Source: Pseudorhizobium xiangyangii (lineage in GTDB: Bacteria > Pseudomonadota > Alphaproteobacteria > Rhizobiales > Rhizobiaceae). From it: 64,000 nucleotides of DNA. The notes beneath the pieces are model-generated. The model did not search any database. It was not told where the DNA came from and saw only the letters and a program-made list of their open reading frames with translations. The stretch spans positions 1 through 64,000 of the forward strand of contig NZ_JAJAWH010000002.1 of the NCBI RefSeq assembly GCF_020531965.1. The letters run 5' to 3'. A program made the translations under genes and the position numbers. This document shows, piece after piece, positions 51,872 through 61,063 of the stretch (its first letter is position 1; each line of letters opens with the position of its first letter).

Positions 51872-53092
51872 TCAATCAGCTCGGCTGCGTACTTTCTGAC
51901 CGAGTTCGATAGCTAGAGACAGTATCTTGTTTTCGTGTCTCTCAGACTCTTCTCGCCACTCAGCAAACGTGCTGCGGCTCATTTGGCTGCCCCAGATGAG
52001 AAAAGGACCGTGTTCTTTAAGCGCCGCCTGCTTTTGTTCTATTACGTCCAGCATACGATTCGAGATTTGCTGGATCGAATTTTTGTCCCATGACTGTGAG
52101 GACAGCATACTTTGCCAAAATTCCTCCTCCGCTCCCAACGACTTTATTCGTGATTTCAGAGCGGCAAAATTATCAGACTCGTAATCCGCGATGCCCTCAT
52201 CACTATTTTCATAGCGGTGGGTTTTTTCTTCCTCATCTACCTCTTGTCTTTCGGGGCTGCGAGCAAACTTGTTGATGGCACCTGCCAAGCTTTCGTGCGG
52301 TATCCCTGTTCCAAGCTCATATATAAGGCTGCAAAGATTTGAAAATTCTGATCCTGGCGTTGTTTTAAGAACGGGTGTGCCGAACTGCAAAGCAAGACGG
52401 TATGCACATTCGACAACGTGGGTTTTCGCTTTGTTGTCGCCTACATAGAACGATCGCTGGCATACACTGTCGCGATAGAGAGTTAGTCTCGAAACAAAAC
52501 GCAATGCCATTAGCTCGCGGCGAAAGCTCTCGATATGTCTCAATTCTTGCTCGGTTTCATAAAAACGAGCAATCGCGTCTTTGTGGTGATTAAATTCGAT
52601 ATCTATGTGTCTTGAAGCTTCATCCAGCGCTCCATCCAATTGTTCTGCCAATTGTATTATGGATTTTATCCCTTTGACGGCCTTCTTACGTTGCTGAGAA
52701 GAGAATTGAGACCTCTCAATTGCCGGATATTCTCCAGCGCAATCGTATATTTGGTGAGTTGCGGACGATATGTCGTTAACGTCGTCTATTTCGAATATTT
52801 CGATGATCGCAGGCAAAATGACTGTCAGTCGAGACACAAGGATTTTCCGTGTCTCTATGATGTCTCTGATTTCTTCCTCGCTAGATTTCGCGCTTATGAA
52901 GTTGAGTAGAGCCCAAGATTCAAGGTATTTTCCGGCGCTTTCGGATATTTGAGAAGCGGCTATTCTCCGGCTTTCACAGGAATATGTGTCGGTAATCTCA
53001 TTGATGGTCAAATTCATTAAATCATGCGGTATGTCTTCGCCTCTTTTTATGAGGCGTACAACTTTGCCTAAATGTACCTTGCCATCGCTCAT
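51872..53092 (-). CDS. AT-rich island gene, unknown function
   Basis: A 406-residue soluble protein, predicted largely helical, with charged coiled segments (for example about 150-195 and 330-400). No domain is recognised. The region about 215-290 (SFYVGDNKAKTHVVECAYRL, then LQFGTPVLKTTPGSEFSNL, TGIPHESLAGAINKFA) looks most conserved. Base composition is clearly more AT-rich than the surrounding genes and codon use differs, a sign of recent transfer. It lies inside the island bounded by tRNA-Arg and its 3'-end duplicate. It may be prophage cargo such as a defence or regulatory gene, but nothing in the sequence shows which. Confidence 0.7.
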   Translation of the reverse strand: MSDGKVHLGKVVRLIKRGEDIPHDLMNLTINEITDTYSCESRRIAASQISESAGKYLESWALLNFISAKSSEEEIRDIIETRKILVSRLTVILPAIIEIFEIDDVNDISSATHQIYDCAGEYPAIERSQFSSQQRKKAVKGIKSIIQLAEQLDGALDEASRHIDIEFNHHKDAIARFYETEQELRHIESFRRELMALRFVSRLTLYRDSVCQRSFYVGDNKAKTHVVECAYRLALQFGTPVLKTTPGSEFSNLCSLIYELGTGIPHESLAGAINKFARSPERQEVDEEEKTHRYENSDEGIADYESDNFAALKSRIKSLGAEEEFWQSMLSSQSWDKNSIQQISNRMLDVIEQKQAALKEHGPFLIWGSQMSRSTFAEWREESERHENKILSLAIELGQKVRSRAD

Positions 53093-53133
53093 TATGTTTC
53101 TCGCATCATATGCAATGATTTCTAGTCAACTCG

Positions 53134-53867
53134 CTACCTGTTTAAAAATAATGACTTGAAGACTGTTCGCACGACCTTAGGTGCGGCTGCACTGGAAAGC
53201 TCAGCCTCACGCCTATCGAGATCGATGTTGATCAGGACTCGGGCCGCGAGGCTATAGGTGAAGGCGTCCAGGCACTCGGCTCGCCTGCCGGGGATGCGCT
53301 CAAATGCTCGCGTCGGCTGGCCTCGCGTATAGCGGACAATGCGCCGCTCGCTCACAAGCTCCTCAAAGAACCGCGCTTCAAGGTCGCCCGAAAACCGAAT
53401 GCTCTTGCCAGCGGACAGTCGATTGAAGATCGAATTTTTGATGGCATCGCTACCGACGATGAAAACCGACTGGCCTTTGACGTTCGAGCGTTGCAGCGGC
53501 GGACGGCTGAATCCGGCCATGCCCTTCGAGGCCGCGACCTTGCGACCGAACCGGGGACGGGCGAAGGCATAGACATGCGGCTGATGCTCCCCGTCCCCGC
53601 TATCGATTAGCGCCGCCGATACGCCGATATGTGCGCCGCCCGGATGCTGCCAGGTCGTCTTGAGGAGGTCGTCCACTTCGGCCCATAGGTCATCCGAGTC
53701 GAACCGGCCATGTATCTGCCCGTTGGCGAGAACGAACGTCTCGGTTCGGCTATGGCCGGTCAGCACCCAATCTGCCCATTGGTCCTGCATGTCGATGCCT
53801 GCCGTCACAAAGAGGACGTCGGCAGGTAGGTCGGTCAGGCCGAACGGCTCGGCACGGCGGTGTGAAG
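53134..53867 (-). pseudogene. 5'-truncated phage terminase large subunit (GpA family)
   Basis: The C-terminal nuclease part of a lambda-GpA-type terminase remains. The motif VLFVTAGIDMQDQWADWVL opens the nuclease domain. ALIDSGDGEHQPHVYAF, the segment ARPRFGRKVAASKGMAG and ECLDAFTYSLAAR follow. The first in-frame start-like codon is GTG 53808, but family similarity continues upstream to AEPFGLTDLPADVLFV (about 53867) and then stops in unrelated sequence. The N-terminal ATPase half is missing, so this cannot package DNA. It is a prophage remnant next to the tRNA integration site. Confidence 0.8.
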
Positions 53868-54080
53868 TGATACGGCGACGTGTTCGGGGACTTCTATCAA
53901 CCGAAATCGAAGAGGTACGCGCTTTCGCAGATGGTAGTTGAGCCGCGACGGATAGTTGCCATTGGGCATAAGTACCGCTCAGCTATTGACGTCGCAAGCG
54001 TACCGTGCGCGCAAAATGTGGTGCAAAAATCAGAGTCAAAAACCTAAGTATTTAAATTTACTATGGTTTTTGAAAGAATA

Positions 54081-54094
54081 TGGCGCACCCGACA
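54081..54094. repeat. Proximal att-like repeat within the tRNA-Arg 3' end
   Basis: TGGCGCACCCGACA, the antisense of the tRNA CCA end and acceptor stem, matching 51540-51553 exactly. The tRNA stays intact on this side, as expected when the element restores the tRNA end on integration. Confidence 0.7.
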
Positions 54095-54157
54095 GGATTC
54101 GAACCTGTGACCTTTGGAATCGGAATCCAACACTCTATCCAGCTGAGCTACGGGTGC
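54081..54157 (-). tRNA. tRNA-Arg (CCG)
   Basis: A 77-nt tRNA with encoded CCA. The acceptor is GCACCCG with CGGGTGC, D arm GCTC/GAGT, anticodon stem TTGGA/TCCAA and loop TTCCGAT, giving anticodon CCG (reads CGG). The T arm is ACAGG-TTCGAAT-CCTGT. All landmarks are canonical, so it is functional. Its 3' end is duplicated at 51540, marking it as the attachment site of the adjacent island. Confidence 0.96.
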
Positions 54158-54316
54158 TAACCGTCGGCAAGTCTGACTCGCCGCTCCGATGGCTGGTACT
54201 TAACCCAGGAAGCCGCCCGCATCAATGGCAATAGCGATCCAGGCACCGGGAAAAATTCCACGGTGCGCTGAACCATCACGCAACGGTGTGGCATGCCCAT
54301 CGCAAGTGTTTGCGTG

Positions 54317-54877
54317 TCACGCCGATTGCGGAGGCGGGACCTGGCCCTCAGGCGTGAGCTCGTCCACGACGCTCGGCAGATCCTTGGATAGCCTGCTGAG
54401 GATCTCTTCCTGCGAAAGACCTGTCCGTTCGGCCAGATCCGCAAGAACATCCGGTCCCAGCGCGTCGGACAGTTCCCGGTCATCGATCGGCTGGTTTTCT
54501 CCCGTTCTCACCCAGGATTCCGCCTTGTCGCCATGGCCGGTCTGCTTGAACTGATCCAGAAGTTCGCCAAGCCCGTTATTGAGGATCGACCCGAGCGATC
54601 CAAGCGATCCGCCAGCGAGAATGCTTCCCAATCCACCTTGCAGGCCTCCCTGCAAGCCGCCCTGCAGGCTGCCGAGCAGGTCGTTCAGTCCGCCGCCCGA
54701 TGGCGTCGTACCGGGCTGTTCGCCCTCCGATTGCATGCCTTGCGAGAGCGTGCCGTCGGCAGGCGCGCCTGTGCGTCCGCGGGTCGCTTCGCGGAAAACC
54801 TCGGCAATCTTGTCGCGGTTCTGGTAACCGGCCACTGCCAATACGGCCAGCAGTGCCTTCAATGGTCCCTTCTGCAT
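54317..54877 (-). CDS. YidB-like (DUF937-type) protein
   Basis: A 186-residue protein. The N-terminus is hydrophobic (GPLKALLAVLAVAGYQNRDK). A low-complexity Gly/Leu repeat follows (about 62-100, LLGSLQGGLQGGLQGGLGS). The C-terminal YidB core has SWVRTGENQPIDDRELSDAL, then DVLADLAERTGLSQEEILSR. GGGAGGAAA precedes ATG 54877. An EcfG consensus promoter lies upstream, so it is probably a general-stress gene. The function of the family is not known. Confidence 0.85.
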   Translation of the reverse strand: MQKGPLKALLAVLAVAGYQNRDKIAEVFREATRGRTGAPADGTLSQGMQSEGEQPGTTPSGGGLNDLLGSLQGGLQGGLQGGLGSILAGGSLGSLGSILNNGLGELLDQFKQTGHGDKAESWVRTGENQPIDDRELSDALGPDVLADLAERTGLSQEEILSRLSKDLPSVVDELTPEGQVPPPQSA

Positions 54878-54931
54878 CGGTTTCCTCCCTCTTTGCGCGG
54901 CCACGCAGCATTTCGGAGCGCAGCCCCGGTC

Positions 54932-54956
54932 AACGACGCGGGAGCAAATTGGTTCC
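54932..54956 (-). promoter_or_regulatory. EcfG consensus promoter GGAAC-N16-CGTT
   Basis: Minus-strand GGAAC (54956-54952), 16 bases, CGTT (54935-54932): exact match to the EcfG general-stress sigma consensus. The -10 element is 55 bp before the YidB-like start. Confidence 0.75.
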
Positions 54957-55059
54957 GGCAGGGTCCCCCGGCGCGCAGGTGATCCTCAATGCATCCGGCC
55001 GGGCGTCGCGTGACGCGGCAGCCTGGCTCTTCTGGCGAAGCAATGTAGAAACCCAGCGG

Positions 55060-55236
55060 TCAGTTATAAAGACCCCGCCCTGGGTCCAGATCATCGTGGT
55101 TGTAGCTGCCAAACACGGCGTTGGGTCCGGGTTCCTGCGTCCGCGCATAGGTCGTGTTGCCGGGGGCGGTGCTCGTGCACCCTGAAAGCGTCCAGAGTAT
55201 CACGCTGAGGACTATCGCAACATTGTTCAAGGTCAT
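55060..55236 (-). CDS. Small lipoprotein
   Basis: A 58-residue lipoprotein with a signal sequence MTLNNVAIVLSVILWTLSGC. The lipobox LSGC at about 17-20 implies lipidation on Cys20. The mature part is short and polar (TSTAPGNTTYARTQEPGP) and ends GSYNHDDLDPGRGLYN. AGGAGACT precedes ATG 55236. No family is recognised. Similar tiny lipoproteins are common in rhizobia. It is a single gene between the YidB-like gene and the xylose operon. Confidence 0.75.
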   Translation of the reverse strand: MTLNNVAIVLSVILWTLSGCTSTAPGNTTYARTQEPGPNAVFGSYNHDDLDPGRGLYN

Positions 55237-55436
55237 TGGTAGTCTCCTGGTCAAGGTTGTACCGAACTCGAAATGCGTAGAATGAGTATATAATCCTCCG
55301 AAGTCCATACTGTCTCACAACGTCGGCTGCGAAGCCATCGGAGGCTGGCACGCATCAATGCCAGTATCCCCGCAGCCGCTTGAAGCCCTGTCTGCATGCC
55401 TTACTGTCTCGCGCCGCTAGGGCGAGAGAGGTTCGC

Positions 55437-56222
55437 TCACGCGACCTTCATCGCACCAGGCCCCGGCGTCGCACCGGGCGGCACCTTGCCGAGGATGATC
55501 ATGCCGAGCACCTCGTCCTTGGTCACGTCCCCGGTTCGCGCATGGCCGACGACCTGGCCGTTCTTCATCACGAAGACGCGGTCGGCGAGGTCGAAGACGT
55601 CATGGATGTCGTGGCTGATCAGGAAGATGCCGATACCCTCGCGCTTCAGCTGCTTGATGAGGTCGCCCACCTGTGCCGTCTCTTGCGGACCGAGTGCTGC
55701 GGTCGGCTCGTCCATGATCAGGATGCGCGCATCGAACAGGATGGCGCGGGCGATGGCCACCGATTGCCGCTGTCCGCCCGAGAGCGCCTTCACCGGTTCC
55801 TTGAAGCGCTTGAAGTTCGGGTTGAGCCGGCCCATCACCTTGCGGGCGTTCGCCTCCATGGCGACGTCGTCCAGAGTGCCCCAGGCCGTCTGCAGTTCGC
55901 GGCCGAGATAGAGGTTGGCGGCAGCGTCCACGTTGTCGGCAACCGCGAGCGTCTGGTAGATGGTCTCTATGCCGTGCTTCTTGGCGTCCCGAGGGTTGCG
56001 GATGTCGGTATCCTCGCCGTTGATGAGGATGTCGCCGGCATCCCGGCGATAGGCGCCGGACAGGATCTTGATCAGCGTCGATTTGCCTGCGCCGTTATGG
56101 CCCACGAGCGCCACGACTTCTCCCGGATAGAGATCGACACTGGCATTTTCCACGGCATGGATGCCACCGAAGGAGATGGAGATGTTCTTCATTTCCACGA
56201 GCGGAGTGTTTTGGTCCGTCAC
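55437..56222 (-). CDS. xylG: Sugar ABC transporter ATP-binding protein (XylG-type, single domain)
   Basis: A 261-residue ATPase: Walker [16 protein letters not shown] (about 36-50), signature [17 protein letters not shown] (about 139-155), Walker [13 protein letters not shown] and [16 protein letters not shown]. Enterobacterial XylG is a tandem ABC protein of about 510 residues; this is the single-domain form found in rhizobial sugar systems. It is the last gene of the xylF-xylH-xylG operon, 27 bp after xylH. Confidence 0.88.
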   Translation of the reverse strand: MTDQNTPLVEMKNISISFGGIHAVENASVDLYPGEVVALVGHNGAGKSTLIKILSGAYRRDAGDILINGEDTDIRNPRDAKKHGIETIYQTLAVADNVDAAANLYLGRELQTAWGTLDDVAMEANARKVMGRLNPNFKRFKEPVKALSGGQRQSVAIARAILFDARILIMDEPTAALGPQETAQVGDLIKQLKREGIGIFLISHDIHDVFDLADRVFVMKNGQVVGHARTGDVTKDEVLGMIILGKVPPGATPGPGAMKVA

Positions 56223-56249
56223 GATGAAAACTCCTGTTTGAATGGCCGG

Positions 56250-57563
56250 TTACTTGGCTCTGGCGCGGTAGACGGTGTCGAGCCAGACGGCCAGCACCAG
56301 GACGGCTCCGACGACGATGCGCTGGAGCGGTGTGTCGATGCCAAGCAGCACCATGCCGGATTGCAGCGATTGCATGACCAGCGCGCCGAGCATTGCTCCG
56401 GCGATCGTGCCCATGCCGCCCCCGAGTGACGTGCCGCCGATGACGGCGGCGGCGATCGTGTAGAGTTCGTCGAGTTCGCCTTGAGCGTTCGTCGCGGCGT
56501 TGAGGCGGGCGGTGGAGATGGCCGCGGCGATGGCGCAGAGCATGCCCATCAGGGCGAAGATGCGCACCGTCACCCAGCGGGTCTTGATGCCGGCGAGTTC
56601 CGCCGCCTCCAGGTTGCCGCCGATCGCAAAGACATAGCGGCCGAACCGCAGGCGCGTCGCGATGAAGGTCATGACGATACCGACCGCAATGGCGATCAGG
56701 ACGGGGATGGCGATGCCGTGAGGGATGAGGAGACCGCCTTCCGGCCATGCGATGCCATTGGCGTCGGCATAGCGGCGGGCGATGGCGACCGGCCAGTAAT
56801 AGCTGTTGGCGACCAGGACGAAGCCCATCACGACCGCGCAGCCGATCCCGCCGATCACGTACTCGGCCCACACCGGCTTGCGCGGGAAGGAGAAGCGCTT
56901 GCGCTGGCGGCGGGCGTTGATGATTGCCACGATGATGGCGAGGCAGGCGGTAAGGCCGACGATCCAGCTCCAGGTCGCGCCGATCGAGCCCTCCGTGCCG
57001 CCGCCCATGAGGCGGAACGTGGCGTTCATGGGGGCAACGGTCTGGCCGCTGGTCACGAACCAAGTCGCTCCGCGCCATATCAGCAGGCCGCCGAGAGTGA
57101 CGATGAAGGACGGGACGCCGAGGAAGGCGATGATCACGCCGTGCAGGCCGCCGATCATCGCGCCGACGACAAGGCCCGTCGCCAGTGCCACGGCCCAGAG
57201 GGCAGGGTGGTCGAAGCCCAGCAGCTGGGGCAGGATATGGGCCTGCATCACGCCCATGATCATGCCGGTGAAACCGAGTATCGAGCCGACCGATAGGTCG
57301 ATGTTGCGGGTGACGATCACCAGCACCATACCGGTTGCCATGACCGCGACGGACGACGTCTGCACCGTCAGGTTCCACAGGTTGCGTGGGGTCAGGAAGA
57401 GCCCGCCTGTGAGGAAATGGAAGCCGACCCAGATGATCAGCAATGCGCCGACCATGCCGAGCAGGCGCGTATCGATCTCGGTCGCGCGGAAGAAGCGCTT
57501 AACGAGATTGGCGTCCGACTGTCTCGGTCCGCCCGTTGTCGTCGAATGCAATGTATCGGCCAT
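56250..57563 (-). CDS. xylH: D-xylose-type ABC transporter permease XylH
   Basis: A 437-residue sugar permease of the BPD_transp_2 family with about eleven helices. Family motifs include VMATGMVLVIVTRNIDLSVG (about 70-89) and the C-terminal NAQGELDELYTIAAAVIGGT, then SLGGGMGTIAGAMLGALVMQ. The long form of over 400 residues is characteristic of XylH rather than RbsC (about 320). I start at MADTLH; the frame extends 29 codons upstream without a family match. It follows xylF by 175 bp containing a strong hairpin. Confidence 0.9.
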   Translation of the reverse strand: MADTLHSTTTGGPRQSDANLVKRFFRATEIDTRLLGMVGALLIIWVGFHFLTGGLFLTPRNLWNLTVQTSSVAVMATGMVLVIVTRNIDLSVGSILGFTGMIMGVMQAHILPQLLGFDHPALWAVALATGLVVGAMIGGLHGVIIAFLGVPSFIVTLGGLLIWRGATWFVTSGQTVAPMNATFRLMGGGTEGSIGATWSWIVGLTACLAIIVAIINARRQRKRFSFPRKPVWAEYVIGGIGCAVVMGFVLVANSYYWPVAIARRYADANGIAWPEGGLLIPHGIAIPVLIAIAVGIVMTFIATRLRFGRYVFAIGGNLEAAELAGIKTRWVTVRIFALMGMLCAIAAAISTARLNAATNAQGELDELYTIAAAVIGGTSLGGGMGTIAGAMLGALVMQSLQSGMVLLGIDTPLQRIVVGAVLVLAVWLDTVYRARAK

Positions 57564-57672
57564 TCTTGCCGTTCCCCACTTCTTGCGGCGCGTTGGTCGC
57601 CAATGGAATAGTTTTCCGCTGGACCGTGCCGCCTGCGCAGCGCACCGCATCGGCGCCCTGCCGTCATGACCG

Positions 57673-57711
57673 ATCCCGACGTTGCGGCGCGAGTGCTGGC
57701 AACGTCGGGAT
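57673..57711. other. Strong xylF-xylH intercistronic hairpin
   Basis: Perfect 13-bp arms ATCCCGACGTTGC (57673-57685) and GCAACGTCGGGAT (57699-57711) with a 13-nt loop. It lies 28 bp after the xylF stop on the coding strand. No long T run follows, so it probably stabilises xylF mRNA and lowers expression of the membrane components. Confidence 0.75.
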
Positions 57712-57738
57712 TTTCTGCTTCGCTCTTATGCTTCGCCG

Positions 57739-58779
57739 TTAGTTGCAGGCGGCAACCGAGTCGGCCTTCACGCCCTGGCAGGCCTCATCCTTGCTGATCC
57801 AGCCGGCATCGACGACAACGTTGAGGTTGTCCTTGGTGATCGGCAGCGGAGCGAGGAAGACGGACTTCATCTCGGCACCCTTCGGGCCGCCCGTGAAGGT
57901 CTGCACGTTAGGGATCTGGTCCATGGTCTTGCCGCCGGCAAGGGCAAGCGCGATCTCTGCGGCGTTCTTGCCGAGTTCGCGTGAGTCCTTCCAGACGGAA
58001 ACGGTCTGGGTGCCGAGTGCGACACGGTTCAGCGCCGCCTTGTCCGCATCCTGGCCGGATACGGGAACAGAACCGGCAAGGCCCTGGGCATCGAGAGCAG
58101 CGATCGCACCGCCGGCGGTGCCGTCGTTGGATGCCACGACCGCATCGACCTTGTTGTCGTTGGCGGTCAGGAACTGTTCCATGTTCCGCTGGGCGTTTTC
58201 AGGCTTCCAGCCGTCGGTGTAGGCTTCGCCGACGTTCTTGATCTTGCCGCTGTCGATCGCTTCCTTCAGCACTTCCATCTGGCCGGAGAACAGGAAGTCC
58301 GCGTTCGGATCGGCAGAGGAGCCCTTGATGAAGACGTAGTTGCCTTCCGGCTTGACCTTGAACACTTCGGCAGCCTGCATGCGGCCGACTTCCTTGTTGT
58401 CGAAGGTGATGTAGAAAGCTTCTGGGTTTTCGATCAGGCGGTCGTAGCCGACGACAGGAATGCCTTCCGCTGTTGCCTTCTCGATGGCTGGGCCGATGGC
58501 GTCGCTGTCCTGCGCGAGAACGATCAGCGCATTTGCCCCTTGCGAAATCAACGATTCCACATCGGTCAGCTGCTTGGCTGCGGACGACTGGGCATCGGCG
58601 GAAATGTATTTGGCGCCGGCGGCTTCGAGCGCCGTCTTGATGGCAGCTTCATCGGTCTTCCAGCGCTCTTCCTGGAAATTCGACCAGGAAACGCCAACAA
58701 CTAGCTCCTGTGCCAAAGCGGCAGTCTGCATGGAAACAACGATGGCCGCACCGGCCATCAGTCTGATGATCGACTTCAT
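57739..58779 (-). CDS. xylF: D-xylose ABC transporter substrate-binding protein XylF
   Basis: A 346-residue periplasmic sugar-binding protein with signal peptide [23 protein letters not shown]. The XylF start is [20 protein letters not shown]. It also has [20 protein letters not shown] (about 120-139) and [20 protein letters not shown] (about 213-232), with the NDGTAGG loop typical of xylose binding. It is the first gene of the operon. A 21-bp palindrome 86 bp upstream is the likely XylR site. Confidence 0.92.
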   Translation of the reverse strand: MKSIIRLMAGAAIVVSMQTAALAQELVVGVSWSNFQEERWKTDEAAIKTALEAAGAKYISADAQSSAAKQLTDVESLISQGANALIVLAQDSDAIGPAIEKATAEGIPVVGYDRLIENPEAFYITFDNKEVGRMQAAEVFKVKPEGNYVFIKGSSADPNADFLFSGQMEVLKEAIDSGKIKNVGEAYTDGWKPENAQRNMEQFLTANDNKVDAVVASNDGTAGGAIAALDAQGLAGSVPVSGQDADKAALNRVALGTQTVSVWKDSRELGKNAAEIALALAGGKTMDQIPNVQTFTGGPKGAEMKSVFLAPLPITKDNLNVVVDAGWISKDEACQGVKADSVAACN

Positions 58780-58864
58780 AATGTCCTCCTCCCGAGTGAC
58801 GGCGGATGGCCAAAGCCTCCGTGCTCTCCCCCCGCCAGTTTAGCTGTCGGACAAGCAAACGCTT

Positions 58865-58885
58865 TTTTCTCGACAGTCGAGAAAA
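58865..58885. promoter_or_regulatory. Perfect palindrome, candidate XylR (ROK) operator
   Basis: Arms TTTTCTCGAC (58865-58874) and GTCGAGAAAA (58876-58885) about a central A, between the divergent xylF and ROK genes. Form and position fit a ROK dimer site controlling xylF. Confidence 0.75.
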
Positions 58886-59012
58886 TAGATGTCAGAGAAT
58901 TTTAACGGAGTCAATCGGCCGAACGGACCACGATTTCAGGTAGCGCGGCCGGGGTTCTTGAACAATAAACGCCCGGTTCTTGAGCGATAAACGAAGGGAG
59001 GAAGGGCCGTTC

Positions 59013-60236
59013 ATGCTGGCCAAGTCGAGCACCGAACTGGTCCGGCAACAGAACAGTGCCCTTGTCTTGTCGGTGCTCCGACGCGAGGGACGGCTATCCC
59101 ATACGCAGATATCGGAGGCGACCGGTCTCTCGTCGGCGACGATCTCGGCCATCACCGCCGACCTTGAACGCAGCGCGATCATCGAGAAGAGCGAGCAGCA
59201 GGCGCCCACCGGCAGGGGACGCCCCCGGGTTTTGTTCAGCCAGCGGCGCGATTGCGGCTATCTTATCACCGTCATCATCTCCTCGGATTCCATCCAGTAT
59301 TCCCTGGTCGATTATGCCGGGACGCTTCTGGACCGCTTTACGGAGACCCGGCCCGAGGGCTCGCGAGAAGCGTTCGTCGCCGCTATTTCCGCCGGGCTCG
59401 ACCGGACGGTGCAGCGCGCGGATATCGGCCGCAATCAGGTCCTTCTCGTTTCACTCAGCAGCAAGGGCCTCGTCAGTCCCTCCGAGCCAGTGCTGGTCTG
59501 GTCTCCCATGCTGGGATCGGAGGCGGTGGATTTTCGTGTCGCGCTCGGCGAGAACTGGGGAGACAAGGTCGTCCTCAACAACGAGACGCTGCTCGTGGCC
59601 AAAGCACTACAGCAAAGGCAGGCGCGCGGGGCGCAACCAGGCGCCAGCCTTGCAGCGATCTCGCTCGGCCACAGCATTGGTCTTGGAATTGCACGGACGC
59701 TGCCGGAGAAGGATGCGGAAATCTCGGCGCCGAACTTCGGGCACATGCTGCACATTCCTGGAGGGGCGCTGTGTCGTTGCGGGGCTCGCGGCTGCATCGA
59801 GGCCTATGCGGGCTTCTATGCGGTGTTGAGATCCGCGTTCGAAGTGCGTGCCGATACGGTGCCCGCAAAGATCGTGCCGCTGGCCGAGGTCGACAAGATC
59901 GCGGCGCTGGCCCGGCAGGGGCAGCGGATGGCCGTATTGGCGTTTCGCCAGGCGGGCGTCGCGCTCGGAAACGGCATTTCGCGATTGCTCAGCCTGTACG
60001 ATCACATGTCGATCTTCATCACCGGTCCGGGCATCCGCTATTACGATCTTCTGCAGGCGGGCGTGGAGGAGGGGCTGGCGCAGACGCATGTGGTCCGGCT
60101 GTCCGGCATGCCGCGGCTTGAAGTGGTGGTCGATGAAGCAGCACTTGTCTTTGAAGGCCATGTCGGGCTTGCCTTTTCGCTCATCGACCGGGATATCATT
60201 GCGCTTCGCACGCCACTTCAGGCGGCAGGAGAATAA
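59013..60236 (+). CDS. xylR: ROK-family regulator of the xylose operon (XylR-like)
   Basis: A 407-residue ROK repressor with an N-terminal winged HTH (about 12-65: NSALVLSVLRREGRLSHTQI, GLSSATISAITADLERSAII). The C-terminal kinase-like domain has the zinc motif CRCGARGCIEAY (about 253-264). It is divergent from xylF, with a palindromic site between. GGGAGGAAGG precedes ATG 59013. Xylose as inducer is inferred from the neighbours. The next small gene begins 4 bp after its stop. Confidence 0.87.
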   Translation: MLAKSSTELVRQQNSALVLSVLRREGRLSHTQISEATGLSSATISAITADLERSAIIEKSEQQAPTGRGRPRVLFSQRRDCGYLITVIISSDSIQYSLVDYAGTLLDRFTETRPEGSREAFVAAISAGLDRTVQRADIGRNQVLLVSLSSKGLVSPSEPVLVWSPMLGSEAVDFRVALGENWGDKVVLNNETLLVAKALQQRQARGAQPGASLAAISLGHSIGLGIARTLPEKDAEISAPNFGHMLHIPGGALCRCGARGCIEAYAGFYAVLRSAFEVRADTVPAKIVPLAEVDKIAALARQGQRMAVLAFRQAGVALGNGISRLLSLYDHMSIFITGPGIRYYDLLQAGVEEGLAQTHVVRLSGMPRLEVVVDEAALVFEGHVGLAFSLIDRDIIALRTPLQAAGE

Positions 60237-60240
60237 TTGA

Positions 60241-60459
60241 ATGATCGATCTCGACCACCCGTATTACCAACCGCTCTGGGCACGGCTGCTGATTGTCGGC
60301 TCCTGTGCGGCCTGGGCCGGTTTCGAGTTCTACACGAACGCACCTTTCTGGGGCACGATCGTCGGCGGCATGGGCGCCTATGCCGCCTACAAGCTCTTCT
60401 ATGAATTCTATCGCCGTCCGCCGGCGCCGGGCAGCGATGCTCAGGACGAGCGCAAGTAG
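60241..60459 (+). CDS. Small membrane protein
   Basis: A 72-residue protein with two hydrophobic segments (LWARLLIVGSCAAWAGFEFY at about 12-31 and FWGTIVGGMGAYAAYKLFY at about 36-54) and a charged proline-rich C-terminus. It starts 4 bp after the ROK gene, so it is probably cotranscribed with it. It overlaps the converging J-domain gene by 19 bp at the 3' ends. No function is known. Confidence 0.7.
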   Translation: MIDLDHPYYQPLWARLLIVGSCAAWAGFEFYTNAPFWGTIVGGMGAYAAYKLFYEFYRRPPAPGSDAQDERK

Positions 60460-60908
60460 AGATCCTTGATGGCGCGGTCGATCAACAGGTTGGCCATCTT
60501 CATTCTCGACGTCGCGCTGTCGCGCAGTGCGGCGGGTACGCGGTCGGGATGATTGTCCTTGGCAAAACGGCGGCGCTTGTCCGCCAGCACCTCGGCAGTG
60601 TCGGCGGGCATGATCGCGAGTTCGGCGGCGACCTCCTCCTCGGAGACCCGCAGCAGATGGTCATGCATCGGAGCCGGTTCTTCGGGCTCTGCGGCGGGCG
60701 GTAGATCTTCGGGGTCGGCAAGAAAATCGAAGTAGGCGCTTGTGCCGGCAGACTCGACCGTCGACGGCGCGTCCACCGTCGCCGCGACGAAGCCCGCATT
60801 CAGGCCTGCCACGCGGAAGGTCGATGGTGCCGCCTCGGCATCCTCCCGTTTTTCCTCTTCGCTCAGCCGGGTCAGTACCGACTGAAACACTGATTGCCCG
60901 AACAGCAT
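60441..60908 (-). CDS. Protein with C-terminal J-domain-like segment (HPD)
   Basis: A 155-residue protein. The N-terminal part is acidic and Pro/Ala-rich, probably disordered. Residues about 88-152 resemble a J domain: a helix SEEEVAAELAIMPADTAEVL, a basic helix KRRRFAKDN, the HPD tripeptide at 120-122, and a following helix SRMKMANLLIDRAIKDL. HPD is what J-proteins use to stimulate Hsp70 ATPase. AAGGAGG precedes ATG 60908. The J domain sits at the C-terminus, the reverse of DnaJ, as in some alphaproteobacterial small J-proteins. Confidence 0.75.
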   Translation of the reverse strand: MLFGQSVFQSVLTRLSEEEKREDAEAAPSTFRVAGLNAGFVAATVDAPSTVESAGTSAYFDFLADPEDLPPAAEPEEPAPMHDHLLRVSEEEVAAELAIMPADTAEVLADKRRRFAKDNHPDRVPAALRDSATSRMKMANLLIDRAIKDLYLRSS

Positions 60909-61063
60909 CCTGCCTCCTTGTAGAGGCATAGTAGATCACATCAACGTGGTGCCGGGCTTGTGCCTGTCGTTGTAAAGAAGCTTCATCCTTTAACTGCTTT
61001 TCAAGTCATTCCGAATATTGTGCTGTCGTTTCTTCCCGGTTCCAGACAACCAGACGGTGGCTC

